NCBI GenBank assembly: GCA_016794125.1
Contig: JAEUKT010000002.1
Span: 186,001 to 250,000, forward strand
Length of the DNA: 64,000 bases
Origin: Alphaproteobacteria bacterium
GTDB taxonomy: Bacteria; Pseudomonadota; Alphaproteobacteria; Micavibrionales; UBA2020
Direction: 5' to 3'
A program made the translations under genes and the position numbers. Below are positions 8,602-17,106 of the stretch, one piece after another (the stretch's first letter is position 1; each line of letters opens with the position of its first letter). The notes beneath the pieces are model-generated. The model saw only the letters and a program-made list of their open reading frames with translations. It was not told the DNA's origin and did not search any database.

Positions 8602-9849
8602 TTACATCCCGTTGATGATCGCCGTCAGCGTCGCACCGACCGTCGCGCTGGAAGGCGGCGGGTTGGTAAAGGCGGCGCCCGGAATCTGCGGCCAGATCAC
8701 GCCCGCCCCCGGTGCCTTTTGCGAGCCCAATATGCCGGCCGCCGCAAGGTCGTTCAGCGCGGCCGTCAGCAGCGGCTGGTTCAGCGTATTCGCCAGTTCG
8801 TCCGTCAGGTCGGTCGCCGGCGCCATGTTGGGGATCGCGCCGCCCAGCGGCGTGTTGAACGTGCCGTTGACGAGGTTGTTGAAGTCGAAATAGGGCGCGC
8901 CCTGTTCGATACCGCCGCCTTCGATCGGGCGGAAGCCCGGAACGCCGATCAGCGACAGGATCTGGCTGGAAATGCTGGCGGGGTTCCACAACCGCTTGAC
9001 GCGGGCGCAGGGGTCGGTGCCGGGCGACGACATGAATTGCAGCAGCGAACCGAGCACGCCCTGCACCATGTTCGTCAGCGCGGTCACGGCACTACTGATC
9101 GCCGTCTGTATCGCGGAAATTGTGGCTGAAATAAAGTTCTGGATGACCGTCCATGCGGCCTGCACCGCGGCCACCAGCGCCAGCACCGCGCTGGGGAGCG
9201 CCGCGCCCAGCTGGTCGAGGATGCTTTGCACCGTATTGAGGTAGCCGATAAAGGTGTTGAAGGCGTTGTTGATGTTCGTCACCGCCGTGTTGATGGTGTT
9301 GAAAATGCCGTTCAGGCCCGCAAGGAAGCCGTTGAGGTAGCTGAGCAACGTGGCGCCCAGCCATGCGGACAGGGAGTCCGTGAAGTCATCAACATAGTTT
9401 GTCATTTCACCGCCGAACACGGTGCCGTATTGCGCCGACAGCGCCTTGTTCTGGCCGGTGGCGGGGTTCGTGCCCACGCCCGCGCCGGAGTCATACACCT
9501 GCTGGCTGACCGCGCTGGTGGGGTCCCAGTTGTCGAGGTTGGCGGCCGGCCATGTCACGCCGGGTGCGGTGTCGGAGAAAATCTGGCCCATGCGCGAGGA
9601 CAGCACCAGCGTATGGTCGAAGCAGTTCATGCCCATGGTGTTGTCGGGCTGTTTCATGATCTGGCGGTGATAGGCCTTGTCGCGCACGCGCACGGCGTTG
9701 GCGTGGTTTTCGGCGGCGTTCAGGAAGTCGCAGGAACAGCCCGGACGCGGCGTGCAGGGAGAAACCGCCTGCGCCGATGTCACCGACACAAGGCAGAGCA
9801 TGGCCGCAAAGAGCGAGAAGAGGACGGATTTCTTGAAATCGAACTTCAT
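8602..9849 (-). CDS. Exported protein of an unrecognised family, large type (copy 4)
   Basis: A 415-residue protein with a Sec signal peptide (residues 1-28, ending AQA). The mature N-terminus has PGCSC. It is followed by the motif KQPDNTMGMNCFDH and RMGQIFSD, both nearly shared with the 9863 gene. A long segment (about residues 155-270) is almost free of charged residues and is rich in Ile, Thr, Asn, Ala and Leu. It reads as amphipathic or membrane-inserting helices. A second conserved block, DPCARVKRLWNP, then FRPIEGGGIEQGAPYF, follows. Conserved Cys positions suggest disulfides in the periplasm or outside the cell. It is the last of four paralogues on the same strand. Function unknown. Confidence 0.88.
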   Translation of the reverse strand: MKFDFKKSVLFSLFAAMLCLVSVTSAQAVSPCTPRPGCSCDFLNAAENHANAVRVRDKAYHRQIMKQPDNTMGMNCFDHTLVLSSRMGQIFSDTAPGVTWPAANLDNWDPTSAVSQQVYDSGAGVGTNPATGQNKALSAQYGTVFGGEMTNYVDDFTDSLSAWLGATLLSYLNGFLAGLNGIFNTINTAVTNINNAFNTFIGYLNTVQSILDQLGAALPSAVLALVAAVQAAWTVIQNFISATISAIQTAISSAVTALTNMVQGVLGSLLQFMSSPGTDPCARVKRLWNPASISSQILSLIGVPGFRPIEGGGIEQGAPYFDFNNLVNGTFNTPLGGAIPNMAPATDLTDELANTLNQPLLTAALNDLAAAGILGSQKAPGAGVIWPQIPGAAFTNPPPSSATVGATLTAIINGM

Positions 9850-9862
9850 ATCATGCCCCGTA

Positions 9863-11038
9863 TTAATATTGCGTCCGGAAAACCGTCAGCGCCGCGCCGC
9901 CCAATGCCGGGAAAGTACCGGTCGGGATGGCGGCAGGCCATGACGGCATGTTGCCGGGGCCCGAAAGAACCCCCGTCGTAATGTCGTTGAGCGCCGCCGT
10001 CAGGATCGGGCTGTTGGCCGCGTTCTGGATTTCGTCGAGATAGTCCGCGCCGGCGCCGGGCGCGATGCCCTGCAGGATGCTGCGGATGGTAAGATAGGGC
10101 GTACCGTTTTCGACGCCGCCGCCTTCAACCGGGCGGAAGTCGCCGCCCAGCGCCTGCCCGGTCACGCTGACCGGGTTCCACAGGCGCGACAGGCGCGAGC
10201 ATTCGCCCTTCGCCGGGTCGTTGTACGAAACGCCGGTGTCAGGGTCGACGCCGAGGATGCTCGACACCGCGCTGTTCAGGATGTTGGTGATCGCGGTTAC
10301 GATCTGGCTCAGGATCTGCGTCTGGATGGTCTGGATCGCGGAAAGCAGCGTCGTTTTGATCTGGTTCCACAGCGGCACGATCGTGGTGTTCAGGATGCCG
10401 ACGTTCAGGCTGGGGAACAGCGTGTTGATGATGTCGAGCCCCAAGATCAGCGAGTCCATGACCGACTGGATGGTGCCGATGACGCCGGTGATGCTGGTGA
10501 TCAGGCCCTGCGCGGTCGCGATCAGATCCTCGATCGGCTGCATGAACGCGCCGACGAAGGCGAGCGTGGTCGCGCCCAGGAAGTTGGACAGGGAATCCGT
10601 GAAGTCGTTGGCGTGTTCCTGCATCATCGCCGACATCGTCGTTTCGATCGAGTTGGCGAGCGATTTCATCTTGCCGGTGGTCGGGTTGATCCCGGTGCCG
10701 AACAACGGGTCATAGACTGTGCCGAACACGCGTTCGTTCGCGGCCGGGAAAGCGCCGGTGCCCGGAATGTCCGAGAAGATCTGGCCAAGGCGGGAGGTGA
10801 GTTTCAGCGCATGGTCAAAGCAGGTCATGCCAAGCGAGTTGTCGGGCTGCTTGATGATTTCTCGCGCCTGGGCCTTGCTGGCCACCTGCATCGCCTCGCT
10901 GTGGTTCTGCATTGCCTGCGCCACTTCGCAGGGGCAGCCGGAAGCGGTGGGGCATTGCACGGTCGCCGACATCGCTGCCGTCACGGAAAGCCCCGTGAAG
11001 GCGCAAAGGAAAAGGGCAACGGTCAGAAATCTTTTCAT
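9863..11038 (-). CDS. Exported protein of an unrecognised family, large type (copy 3)
   Basis: A 391-residue protein with a signal peptide (about residues 1-24). It shares with the 8602 product the GCPC start of the mature part, KQPDNSLGMTCFDH, RLGQIFSD, HANDFTDSLSNFLGAT and, near the C-terminus, ECSRLSRLWNPVSV and FRPVEGGGVENGTPY. The central region (about 160-265) is again nearly uncharged with many Ile/Thr/Leu/Asn residues. A good ribosome-binding site (AAGG, 8-bp spacing) precedes the ATG. Only 13 bases separate it from the next paralogue, so co-transcription is likely. Its function is not known to me. Confidence 0.88.
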   Translation of the reverse strand: MKRFLTVALFLCAFTGLSVTAAMSATVQCPTASGCPCEVAQAMQNHSEAMQVASKAQAREIIKQPDNSLGMTCFDHALKLTSRLGQIFSDIPGTGAFPAANERVFGTVYDPLFGTGINPTTGKMKSLANSIETTMSAMMQEHANDFTDSLSNFLGATTLAFVGAFMQPIEDLIATAQGLITSITGVIGTIQSVMDSLILGLDIINTLFPSLNVGILNTTIVPLWNQIKTTLLSAIQTIQTQILSQIVTAITNILNSAVSSILGVDPDTGVSYNDPAKGECSRLSRLWNPVSVTGQALGGDFRPVEGGGVENGTPYLTIRSILQGIAPGAGADYLDEIQNAANSPILTAALNDITTGVLSGPGNMPSWPAAIPTGTFPALGGAALTVFRTQY

Positions 11039-11063
11039 GTATCAACCTTCCCCAAGGTTAGAT

Positions 11064-11741
11064 TTACGGGCAGGGGCCCGGAATAACGCCGGCCGCAATC
11101 AGGATCTGGCAGGAATTCTGCCCCGCCGTAAAGCTGGGCACCGCCGGAACCGGCAGCGCGCCGATGGCGGTCTGCAGGTCCGAGAAGATGCCGTCGGTGA
11201 TCGACTGCTGCCAGTTGTCGGTATATTCCGCGGGGTCGCCGCCCGTCGGGATGATGCCGTTGATGATGTTGTTCAGGGTCGCCATCGGCAGGCCGGCCTT
11301 CACACCCTGGTCTTTAATCGTGCTCCAGAGGTTTTTCACTTCGTCGCAGGCCTGTGTGTCGGAAATCGCCATCGCGGTGTAGTCGATCGTCGCGGCTTCG
11401 AAACCCGCGCCGTCCTGGAAGTCGTCATAGAACGCCTGTAGCGCGTCCTCGATGATGGGACGCAGGCCGGCCGTGAAGTCGCCGGAGAAGATCGAGCCGC
11501 CGCGCACCGCAGTCGTACCGGCCGAGTTGTTGAAGCAGGTCATGGCCAGCACGGAGTCGGGCTTGTCGATGACGGTTTCGGTCTGCGCCACGTCAACGGC
11601 CACTTTCGCCTGCGCCTTTTTCTGCATCGCGTCGAGGACGGTCGGGTTGCAGCCCGGCACCGGCTGCGCATAGGCGGCTGTGCCGGCCAGCGTCATAACC
11701 GCGACCAGAGCGAAGGAAAAAAGTCCGTTGCGTTTCAACAT
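11064..11741 (-). CDS. Exported protein of an unrecognised family, small type (copy 2)
   Basis: A 225-residue relative of the two larger proteins, lacking their long uncharged segment. It has a signal peptide (residues 1-25, ending AYA). The mature part starts near PGCNPTVLDAM. It carries KPDSVLAMTCF, GGSIFSGDF, LRPIIEDALQAFYDDF and CDEVKNLW, which correspond to KQPDN..GM.CFD, IFSD, the FTDSLS block and the C..V..LW block of copies 3 and 4. The ATG at 11741 is chosen because GGGG lies at the same position as in the 12509 gene and a signal peptide then begins directly. Function unknown. Confidence 0.85.
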   Translation of the reverse strand: MLKRNGLFSFALVAVMTLAGTAAYAQPVPGCNPTVLDAMQKKAQAKVAVDVAQTETVIDKPDSVLAMTCFNNSAGTTAVRGGSIFSGDFTAGLRPIIEDALQAFYDDFQDGAGFEAATIDYTAMAISDTQACDEVKNLWSTIKDQGVKAGLPMATLNNIINGIIPTGGDPAEYTDNWQQSITDGIFSDLQTAIGALPVPAVPSFTAGQNSCQILIAAGVIPGPCP

Positions 11742-11807
11742 GGCCCAAGACCCCATAAAATACATCAACTCGATTTAACCAAAATCACATATCAATCCCC
11801 TGCCCTG

Positions 11808-12509
11808 TTACGGGCAGGTCTGTCCTGCCTGCACCATCACGGCGCAAATCGTGTTCTGCCCGATAAACCCGCCCGCCGGCATGCCCGGCAGGTTGAGGGC
11901 GGAATAGGAGGTGTCGAATTTCGACAGCACGTTGCCGAGCGTTTCAACCGCCGCAAATTTCGCGTCAAAATCGGTGCCGCCCGTCGGCGTATCGAGGCCG
12001 CGCAGCTGTTCCATGGTGATAAAGGGCACGCCCTGCTGGACACCCTCGTTTTTATAGCCGGTCGTGCCGCCGGGGCCCGTGCCGTCCCACCAGTTGGTCA
12101 CGAAATCGCAGTCGGAATCGTTGGGGGTCAGCGTCGTGCCGCCCGTATAGGCCGTCGGCATCGACGAGTCGTTACCGGAGGCATCGTCGAAATCGTCATA
12201 GAAGTTGGTGAGGAAGGGCTCGATGATCGGGCGCAGCGCATCCATGAAGTCTTCGGAGAAGATTTTACCGCCCTGCGCGGCATCAAGGCCGGCGGCTTTG
12301 CTGAAACAGGTCATGGCAAGAACGGAGTCCGGCTTGTCCATCGTTTCGGACACGACGGAGATATCGTAACCGATCAGCGCCTGCTGTTTATCGGCCATCG
12401 CGTTCAGCACGGTCGGATCGCAACCTGGCACGCCCTGCGCCATCGCGGGCAGGCTTGCGACGGTCAGAAACCCGGCAACGGCGGCTGTCAACAGGACACG
12501 GCTGATCAT
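11808..12509 (-). CDS. Exported protein of an unrecognised family, small type (copy 1)
   Basis: A 233-residue protein, first of the four-gene run and closest to copy 2. It has a signal peptide (residues 1-25, ending AMA). Shared motifs are PGCDPTVLNAM, KPDSVLAMTCF, GGKIFSEDF and LRPIIEPFLTNFYDDF. A CDFVTNWW block and a final Cys pair in CAVMVQAGQTCP match CQILIAAGVIPGPCP of copy 2. The ATG at 12509 has GGGG about 10 bases upstream, as copy 2 does. It is divergent from rsmD, so the four-gene promoter probably lies in 12510-12627. Function unknown. Confidence 0.85.
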   Translation of the reverse strand: MISRVLLTAAVAGFLTVASLPAMAQGVPGCDPTVLNAMADKQQALIGYDISVVSETMDKPDSVLAMTCFSKAAGLDAAQGGKIFSEDFMDALRPIIEPFLTNFYDDFDDASGNDSSMPTAYTGGTTLTPNDSDCDFVTNWWDGTGPGGTTGYKNEGVQQGVPFITMEQLRGLDTPTGGTDFDAKFAAVETLGNVLSKFDTSYSALNLPGMPAGGFIGQNTICAVMVQAGQTCP

Positions 12510-12627
12510 GGCTTGCACCCCATACTCTGCATATCCATTCATTTTAGCAAAATTTGAGGGAAATAGCTTGGGGAAAATGCTATATTCCGGCTTAAGTGCC
12601 TTATCTGACTAGGAAATTCGGAAAATC

Positions 12628-13197
12628 ATGCGCATTGTCGGCGGCCAGTTTCGCGGAAAGAATCTCTTGAGTCCCGTCGGCGAGGAAACAAGGCCGACCA
12701 GCGACCGCGCGCGGGAGGCTATATTTAACATACTGCACCACGCCAAATGGCGCAAACGCGATCTTTTGGAAAATGCCGCCGTCATGGACGTTTTCGCGGG
12801 CACCGGCGCGCTGGGGCTGGAGGCGCTGTCGCAGGGTGCGGCGGAATGTGTGTTCGTGGAACAATCCCCCGCCGCCGCGAAAACCTGCCAGTCGAATATA
12901 GATGCGATGAAGCTGCAGGACCGCGCGCTGCTGGTGCGCAACGACGCGTTGAAAATCGCGCAGCGTCCGGCGACGGTTGCGCCGCGCAGCCTTGTCTTCC
13001 TCGACCCGCCCTATGGCAAGGGGTTGGGTGCTGCGGCGCTGACCGCGCTTGCCGCTAAAGACTGGCTGGAACCCGGTGCGGTCTGCCTGCTGGAAATGGC
13101 GAAGAAACAGCCCGAAATGCCGCCCGCCGGTTTCGCGCAGCTGGACGAGCGCAGCTATGGCATCGCCCTTGTCCGCTTCCTTGAATTCACGCCTTAA
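12628..13197 (+). CDS. rsmD: 16S rRNA (guanine(966)-N2)-methyltransferase
   Basis: A 189-residue RsmD, which methylates G966 of 16S rRNA during 30S assembly using S-adenosylmethionine. The N-terminal MRIVGGQFRGK and RPTSDRAREA are family hallmarks. The SAM-binding motif is DVFAGTGALG (54-63) and the catalytic DPPY is at 126-129. Length is standard. It runs convergently with the next gene, and their stop codons overlap by 4 bases. Confidence 0.96.
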   Translation: MRIVGGQFRGKNLLSPVGEETRPTSDRAREAIFNILHHAKWRKRDLLENAAVMDVFAGTGALGLEALSQGAAECVFVEQSPAAAKTCQSNIDAMKLQDRALLVRNDALKIAQRPATVAPRSLVFLDPPYGKGLGAAALTALAAKDWLEPGAVCLLEMAKKQPEMPPAGFAQLDERSYGIALVRFLEFTP

Positions 13198-15320
13198 ATT
13201 TTTATCTTCGCGATCAGGTCGGCGAGTTCGTTCTGTTTTTCGATGCGCGCCGCCGCCAGTTTTTCTTTTTCGGCGTCGATGCCCGCGATCTTGTCTTCCT
13301 GTTCGTTCAGCTTGTTCAGGTATTTCTGCTTCACTTCGGATTTTTCGGTCAGGCTTTGCAGGTTTTCGCGGATGCGTTCCTGATCGTTGAAGATCTGGTT
13401 GCGGCGCATATCAAGTTCGTTGATCTTGATGTCGATCGCCTCCATCTCGCGCCGCTTGGCCGCCAGCGTTTCAAATGATTTCCGCGCATCGGCATCCAGC
13501 TGCCCGCGTTTTCCCGCAAAGCTCAGCAGGTAATCGGCGTTCAGGGTGTTGAGGCTGTAGGACTGCCATGCGGTGTTTTCCAACCTCACCGGCACGACGG
13601 CTTTTTCGCCCGCTTTCACCTCGACGCGGATGCGGTAGCGTTCGCCCGATACTTCGGTTGTTTTCGGGTCGGGGGTGACCAGTTGATAATCGTACATCTT
13701 CGGATGCTCGATCACGACCGTGCGCGCTTCCTTGGGCGGCGCTTTAACGGTATAGGTCGTTTCCGCGATATTCTTCACGGCGATGCGCAGGATGCCGTTT
13801 TCAACCGCGACCTGGCCTTCGGTGGAATTCGATTTATCGCTGCGGTCGATGGTGGTTTTGGAATCAAGCGCGTAGGACACCATGCGCTTGTCGCCCTGCG
13901 GCAGCACCGCCAGCTGCGCATCGCCCACAAACGCCGTGCCTTTCAAAAGGTCGCTTTCTTCGTACAGCGTCAGCACGCCGGGCGGCAGGCCGGTGTCGCC
14001 GTCGTTTTTAATTTCAACGGCAGCCAGCGGATGGGTGGGATGCGTTTCGGGTTGATACAGCGACACGCGCTCCATCGGCACTTCGCGGCTGAGGAACGGC
14101 AGCATCATCGACTGCCCCGATTTCAAATCGAAACGGTCGGGGAAGCGGAACAGCACCTGCGTCGTTGCTTCCGAGCTTTGCGCGGCATTCGCTGTCTGCG
14201 CGATATTGGCAATCGTGCTTTCCATGGGCGGGGCGGCAGGTGCCACCATCGGCACGGAAGCCATATCCATCGCCATAATCGCACCGCCTGCACCGCCGCG
14301 CGATGGCATCGGTGCCATTTGCTTACGCAGCATACCCATGCGGCTTTTTGGCATAGCTTCGCGCTGTTCTTCCATCGCACCATCGGCGGCAGCGCCCTCC
14401 ATCTCACCGGCGGTCGCAACCGTGCCCTGATCGATGCGTGGCATCACGCGGCCGAAAACCTGCACGGGGATTTCGGGGCGCTGCACGTAATAGGATTCAT
14501 ACAGGCTTTGGCGGAACGTCACGGGATTGCCGCTGACAAGCGTCAGGTCAACATTTGCCCAGTCGGAGGCCGTCATGTTTTCAATCACCGCCCAGCCCTG
14601 GAGCATGCCCTTGGTCTGGCCCGCTTCCGGCACGACAAGGCGGTAGGCCGTTTTCCACAGCGGCGCATCGACCACATATGACAGCGTCACATCGCGGCTG
14701 CCCGCGCCCAGCAAATTCACGCTCAGCACGCGGCGCTCCGATGTGCCGTTTTCGCGGACGGCGTCCAGCGCACGAGCGACTTCGCCCCGGATTTTCTCAT
14801 CGGTGAACATCACGGATTCAAGATTTTCCAGCAGCGCCGATTTGATGCCGTCATCGGTCATGATGCTGATGCGGTTTTTGGTCGTCGTCTTGTCGTCGCC
14901 CAGCGCAACTTCTTCGGGCACGACCTGCAGCAGTTTTCCGGTTGCCTTTAATTCATCGCCGGTCACTTTCACGGTCGCGCCCTGATAGGCATTCAGAAGC
15001 GCTGCGGGGTTAGACAACTGTTCCTGCGTGAACGGCAGATCCTTGAACACCTGCGCGAGCGGCTGTTTGCCGGGCAGCGTAACACCGCCCAAGCGTCCTG
15101 ATTTATCAAATACGATCAGGCTTTTTAAAATGTCATCGACCTGTTCGAACCGCACGGGGAATTCCAGCTGCGCATTGCCGTCGACCTTGGCGCGGTGTTC
15201 GAAATTCGCAAGGCCGCTGGTGGACAGGATCACGCTGTTGACGGGCATGTCTTCCGCGAAGGCAGCGGCGGTGCAGGTGAGCAAACCGGCAAGCAGCACG
15301 GGCAGGACGAATTTCTTCAT
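13194..15320 (-). CDS. Exported DUF4139-like protein with C-terminal coiled coil
   Basis: A 708-residue protein with a signal peptide (residues 1-22, AFA). It resembles the DUF4139 group: beta-rich domains with a middle block (SYVVDAPLWKTAYRLV, then GWAVIENMTASDWANVDLTLVSGNPVTF) that is the recognisable DUF4139 core. A low-complexity Met/Ala/Gly-rich insert lies at about residues 305-375. The last 90 residues are a heptad-like coiled coil (KRREMEAIDIKINELDMR). In related proteins the coiled coil is usually N-terminal, so this order may be unusual. The start at 15320 has GAGGT 7 bases upstream. It is probably periplasmic; its function is unknown. Confidence 0.8.
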   Translation of the reverse strand: MKKFVLPVLLAGLLTCTAAAFAEDMPVNSVILSTSGLANFEHRAKVDGNAQLEFPVRFEQVDDILKSLIVFDKSGRLGGVTLPGKQPLAQVFKDLPFTQEQLSNPAALLNAYQGATVKVTGDELKATGKLLQVVPEEVALGDDKTTTKNRISIMTDDGIKSALLENLESVMFTDEKIRGEVARALDAVRENGTSERRVLSVNLLGAGSRDVTLSYVVDAPLWKTAYRLVVPEAGQTKGMLQGWAVIENMTASDWANVDLTLVSGNPVTFRQSLYESYYVQRPEIPVQVFGRVMPRIDQGTVATAGEMEGAAADGAMEEQREAMPKSRMGMLRKQMAPMPSRGGAGGAIMAMDMASVPMVAPAAPPMESTIANIAQTANAAQSSEATTQVLFRFPDRFDLKSGQSMMLPFLSREVPMERVSLYQPETHPTHPLAAVEIKNDGDTGLPPGVLTLYEESDLLKGTAFVGDAQLAVLPQGDKRMVSYALDSKTTIDRSDKSNSTEGQVAVENGILRIAVKNIAETTYTVKAPPKEARTVVIEHPKMYDYQLVTPDPKTTEVSGERYRIRVEVKAGEKAVVPVRLENTAWQSYSLNTLNADYLLSFAGKRGQLDADARKSFETLAAKRREMEAIDIKINELDMRRNQIFNDQERIRENLQSLTEKSEVKQKYLNKLNEQEDKIAGIDAEKEKLAAARIEKQNELADLIAKIKI

Positions 15321-15404
15321 GGGAATACCTCGCATAAAAATGGGCTGTCACCGTCAGACGACGGCGGCCACGACTATCTTGGGCGATGGCGGTTAAAAAA
15401 ACGC

Positions 15405-16193
15405 TTACAGCACGAAATAAAATAACAGGAACGTGCCCAGCAGGATTCGGTAAACGACAAAGGGCATCAGCCCGAATTTTTGCAGCCATTTCATCATGAA
15501 ATGGATGGCGCAAAGGCCCGCCACGAAGGCCAAACCCACTGCAATCGCGCTTTCATGCAACAGGCCGGGATTTTCGGATTTGAAGATTTCAAGGAAGCTC
15601 ATCGCCCCTGCCGCGACCATGGCGGGGATGCCGAGCAGGAACGAAAACCGCGCCGCATCGACGCGTTTAAAGCCCAGAAACCGCGCCGTCGTCATGGTGA
15701 TGCCGGAGCGGCTGGTGCCGGGGATCAGCGCGACCGCCTGTGCCAAACCGATCAACAATGCCTGTTTCAGGGTGATGTCCTTCACCTCTTTCACCTGCGG
15801 GAATTTCAGGTCGGCAAGGCCCATCAGCCCGCCGAAAATCAGGGTGGTGGCGGTAATCACGGTCACGCTGCGGATACCGTCCGGCAGCAGCACATGGATC
15901 AGCAGGCCAAAAGCGAGCGCGGGGATCGTGGCCAAGGCTATATATAAGCCAAGGTTGCGGTTGAAGGTGGGTTTCCAGCGCAGGACATCGAAGGCAATCG
16001 CCCAGACATCGCGCCAGTAATACACCAGTATGGCGCATAGCGTGCCGACATGCAGGGCGACATCGATCAGGATTCCCTGATCCTGTTCATTCATGAACAG
16101 CGGGGTCAGCGCCAGATGCGCGCTGGAGCTGACCGGCAGGAATTCGGTAAGCCCTTGAACTATCGACAAAATGAAAAGATACGCCAGAGTCAT
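15405..16193 (-). CDS. uppP: Undecaprenyl-diphosphatase
   Basis: A 262-residue UppP/BacA membrane phosphatase that recycles undecaprenyl diphosphate to the lipid carrier used for peptidoglycan and O-antigen. The conserved motif 1 is GLTEFLPVSSSAHL (residues 14-27) and motif 2 is PGTSRSGITMTTARFLG. About eight hydrophobic segments are visible. Length is typical. It lies 84 bases downstream of the DUF4139-like gene's start, on the same strand. Confidence 0.96.
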   Translation of the reverse strand: MTLAYLFILSIVQGLTEFLPVSSSAHLALTPLFMNEQDQGILIDVALHVGTLCAILVYYWRDVWAIAFDVLRWKPTFNRNLGLYIALATIPALAFGLLIHVLLPDGIRSVTVITATTLIFGGLMGLADLKFPQVKEVKDITLKQALLIGLAQAVALIPGTSRSGITMTTARFLGFKRVDAARFSFLLGIPAMVAAGAMSFLEIFKSENPGLLHESAIAVGLAFVAGLCAIHFMMKWLQKFGLMPFVVYRILLGTFLLFYFVL

Positions 16194-16316
16194 GCCCTGT
16201 TTTCGGCTTTTGGCAGGGAACTTTCAAGCCTTATCATTGGTTTACATAATTATAGCTTGTGCTTTCCTGAACGGGTGGTACAATCGCCGCGGGATTAACA
16301 ATTCGGGGTTTACAGC

Positions 16317-16640
16317 ATGGCTTCGGACACCGGCCTCATCGAATGCGCGAAGAAGAAAGTCGGCAAGACGGGCTTGATGCTCCGCTGCTCGGGCGCGCTC
16401 CTGACCGGCCTTGCGATTGTGACCGTGATTACCATGAGCCTTGTCGTGATGAGCGACGCCGACGAAATGCCCACCAAGACCGCCTTCTACAACATCGAAT
16501 TCCCCGAAGATGAAGCTGCGCTCGACAGGCTGTCCGCCCAGCTAGCGCGCGAAACCCAGGCCGACGAGTTGAACGAGATCGAGCCGGCGGCGGGCGATAA
16601 CTCCGCCGATGACGTGCCGCAGCCCAAGCCTGCGGAATAA
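16317..16640 (+). CDS. Small single-pass membrane protein, unknown
   Basis: A 107-residue protein with one transmembrane helix (about residues 24-45, LLTGLAIVTVITMSLVVM) and an acidic Ala/Glu/Asp-rich tail ending in a Pro-rich stretch. It is divergent from uppP and convergent with the MreB-like gene, which begins at the next base. No family recognised. Confidence 0.7.
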   Translation: MASDTGLIECAKKKVGKTGLMLRCSGALLTGLAIVTVITMSLVVMSDADEMPTKTAFYNIEFPEDEAALDRLSAQLARETQADELNEIEPAAGDNSADDVPQPKPAE

Positions 16641-17102
16641 TCAAAGACGTTTCAAATATTCTTCCAGCTGAGCGGCCGTGTAATCCGCAACCGCTGGATC
16701 ATCCAGTATCCTGATGCCACGCAGGCCCGCCGATTGGGCCAATTCCTGCAACGCGCGCTTTTCAATCGCCGACAATCCTCCCGCCAGATTTTTTGTGACA
16801 TGCACGATGGCGGTGGGCGCGATGAAGGAACGCCCCGCGACCTGCTTCACCGCATATTTGAAAACGGCGGATGCGGAATCAAAGTCATCGACCAGCACGC
16901 GCGGATGGGTATCGAACGGCGCAACGCGCGCAGCGCCCGTTTCGGCGCAGGCCGCCGCGACGTTATTCCCGACCGCAACGATCAACTTTCGCCCGCCGGA
17001 TTCCGAAACGGCAAGCAGCGCGGGTTCGTCGAACACCGCGCCGCTGTCGAGGTTTTTGGCGTAGATCCTGTCGCCCGAAATGCGGATATAAATCTTCGCC
17101 AA
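16641..17102 (-). CDS. Short MreB/actin-like N-terminal-domain protein
   Basis: A 153-residue protein resembling only the first actin subdomain of MreB. SGAVFDEPALLAVSES and KLIVAVGNNV correspond to the MreB strand segment with its EPS.VA and VLAVG motifs. FKYAVKQVAGRSFIAPTAIVHV and IEKRALQELAQSAGLRGI correspond to the MreB helix and the RP..V.CVP / VERRA..EAA..AGA region. The glycine-rich phosphate-1 loop (DLGTANT) and the second half of the fold are absent, so filament formation or ATP hydrolysis is doubtful. A TTG at 17102, four bases after the asd stop, is the most likely start; a longer frame would overlap asd. It is co-directional with asd. Confidence 0.6.
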   Translation of the reverse strand: MAKIYIRISGDRIYAKNLDSGAVFDEPALLAVSESGGRKLIVAVGNNVAAACAETGAARVAPFDTHPRVLVDDFDSASAVFKYAVKQVAGRSFIAPTAIVHVTKNLAGGLSAIEKRALQELAQSAGLRGIRILDDPAVADYTAAQLEEYLKRL

Positions 17103-17106
17103 GATT

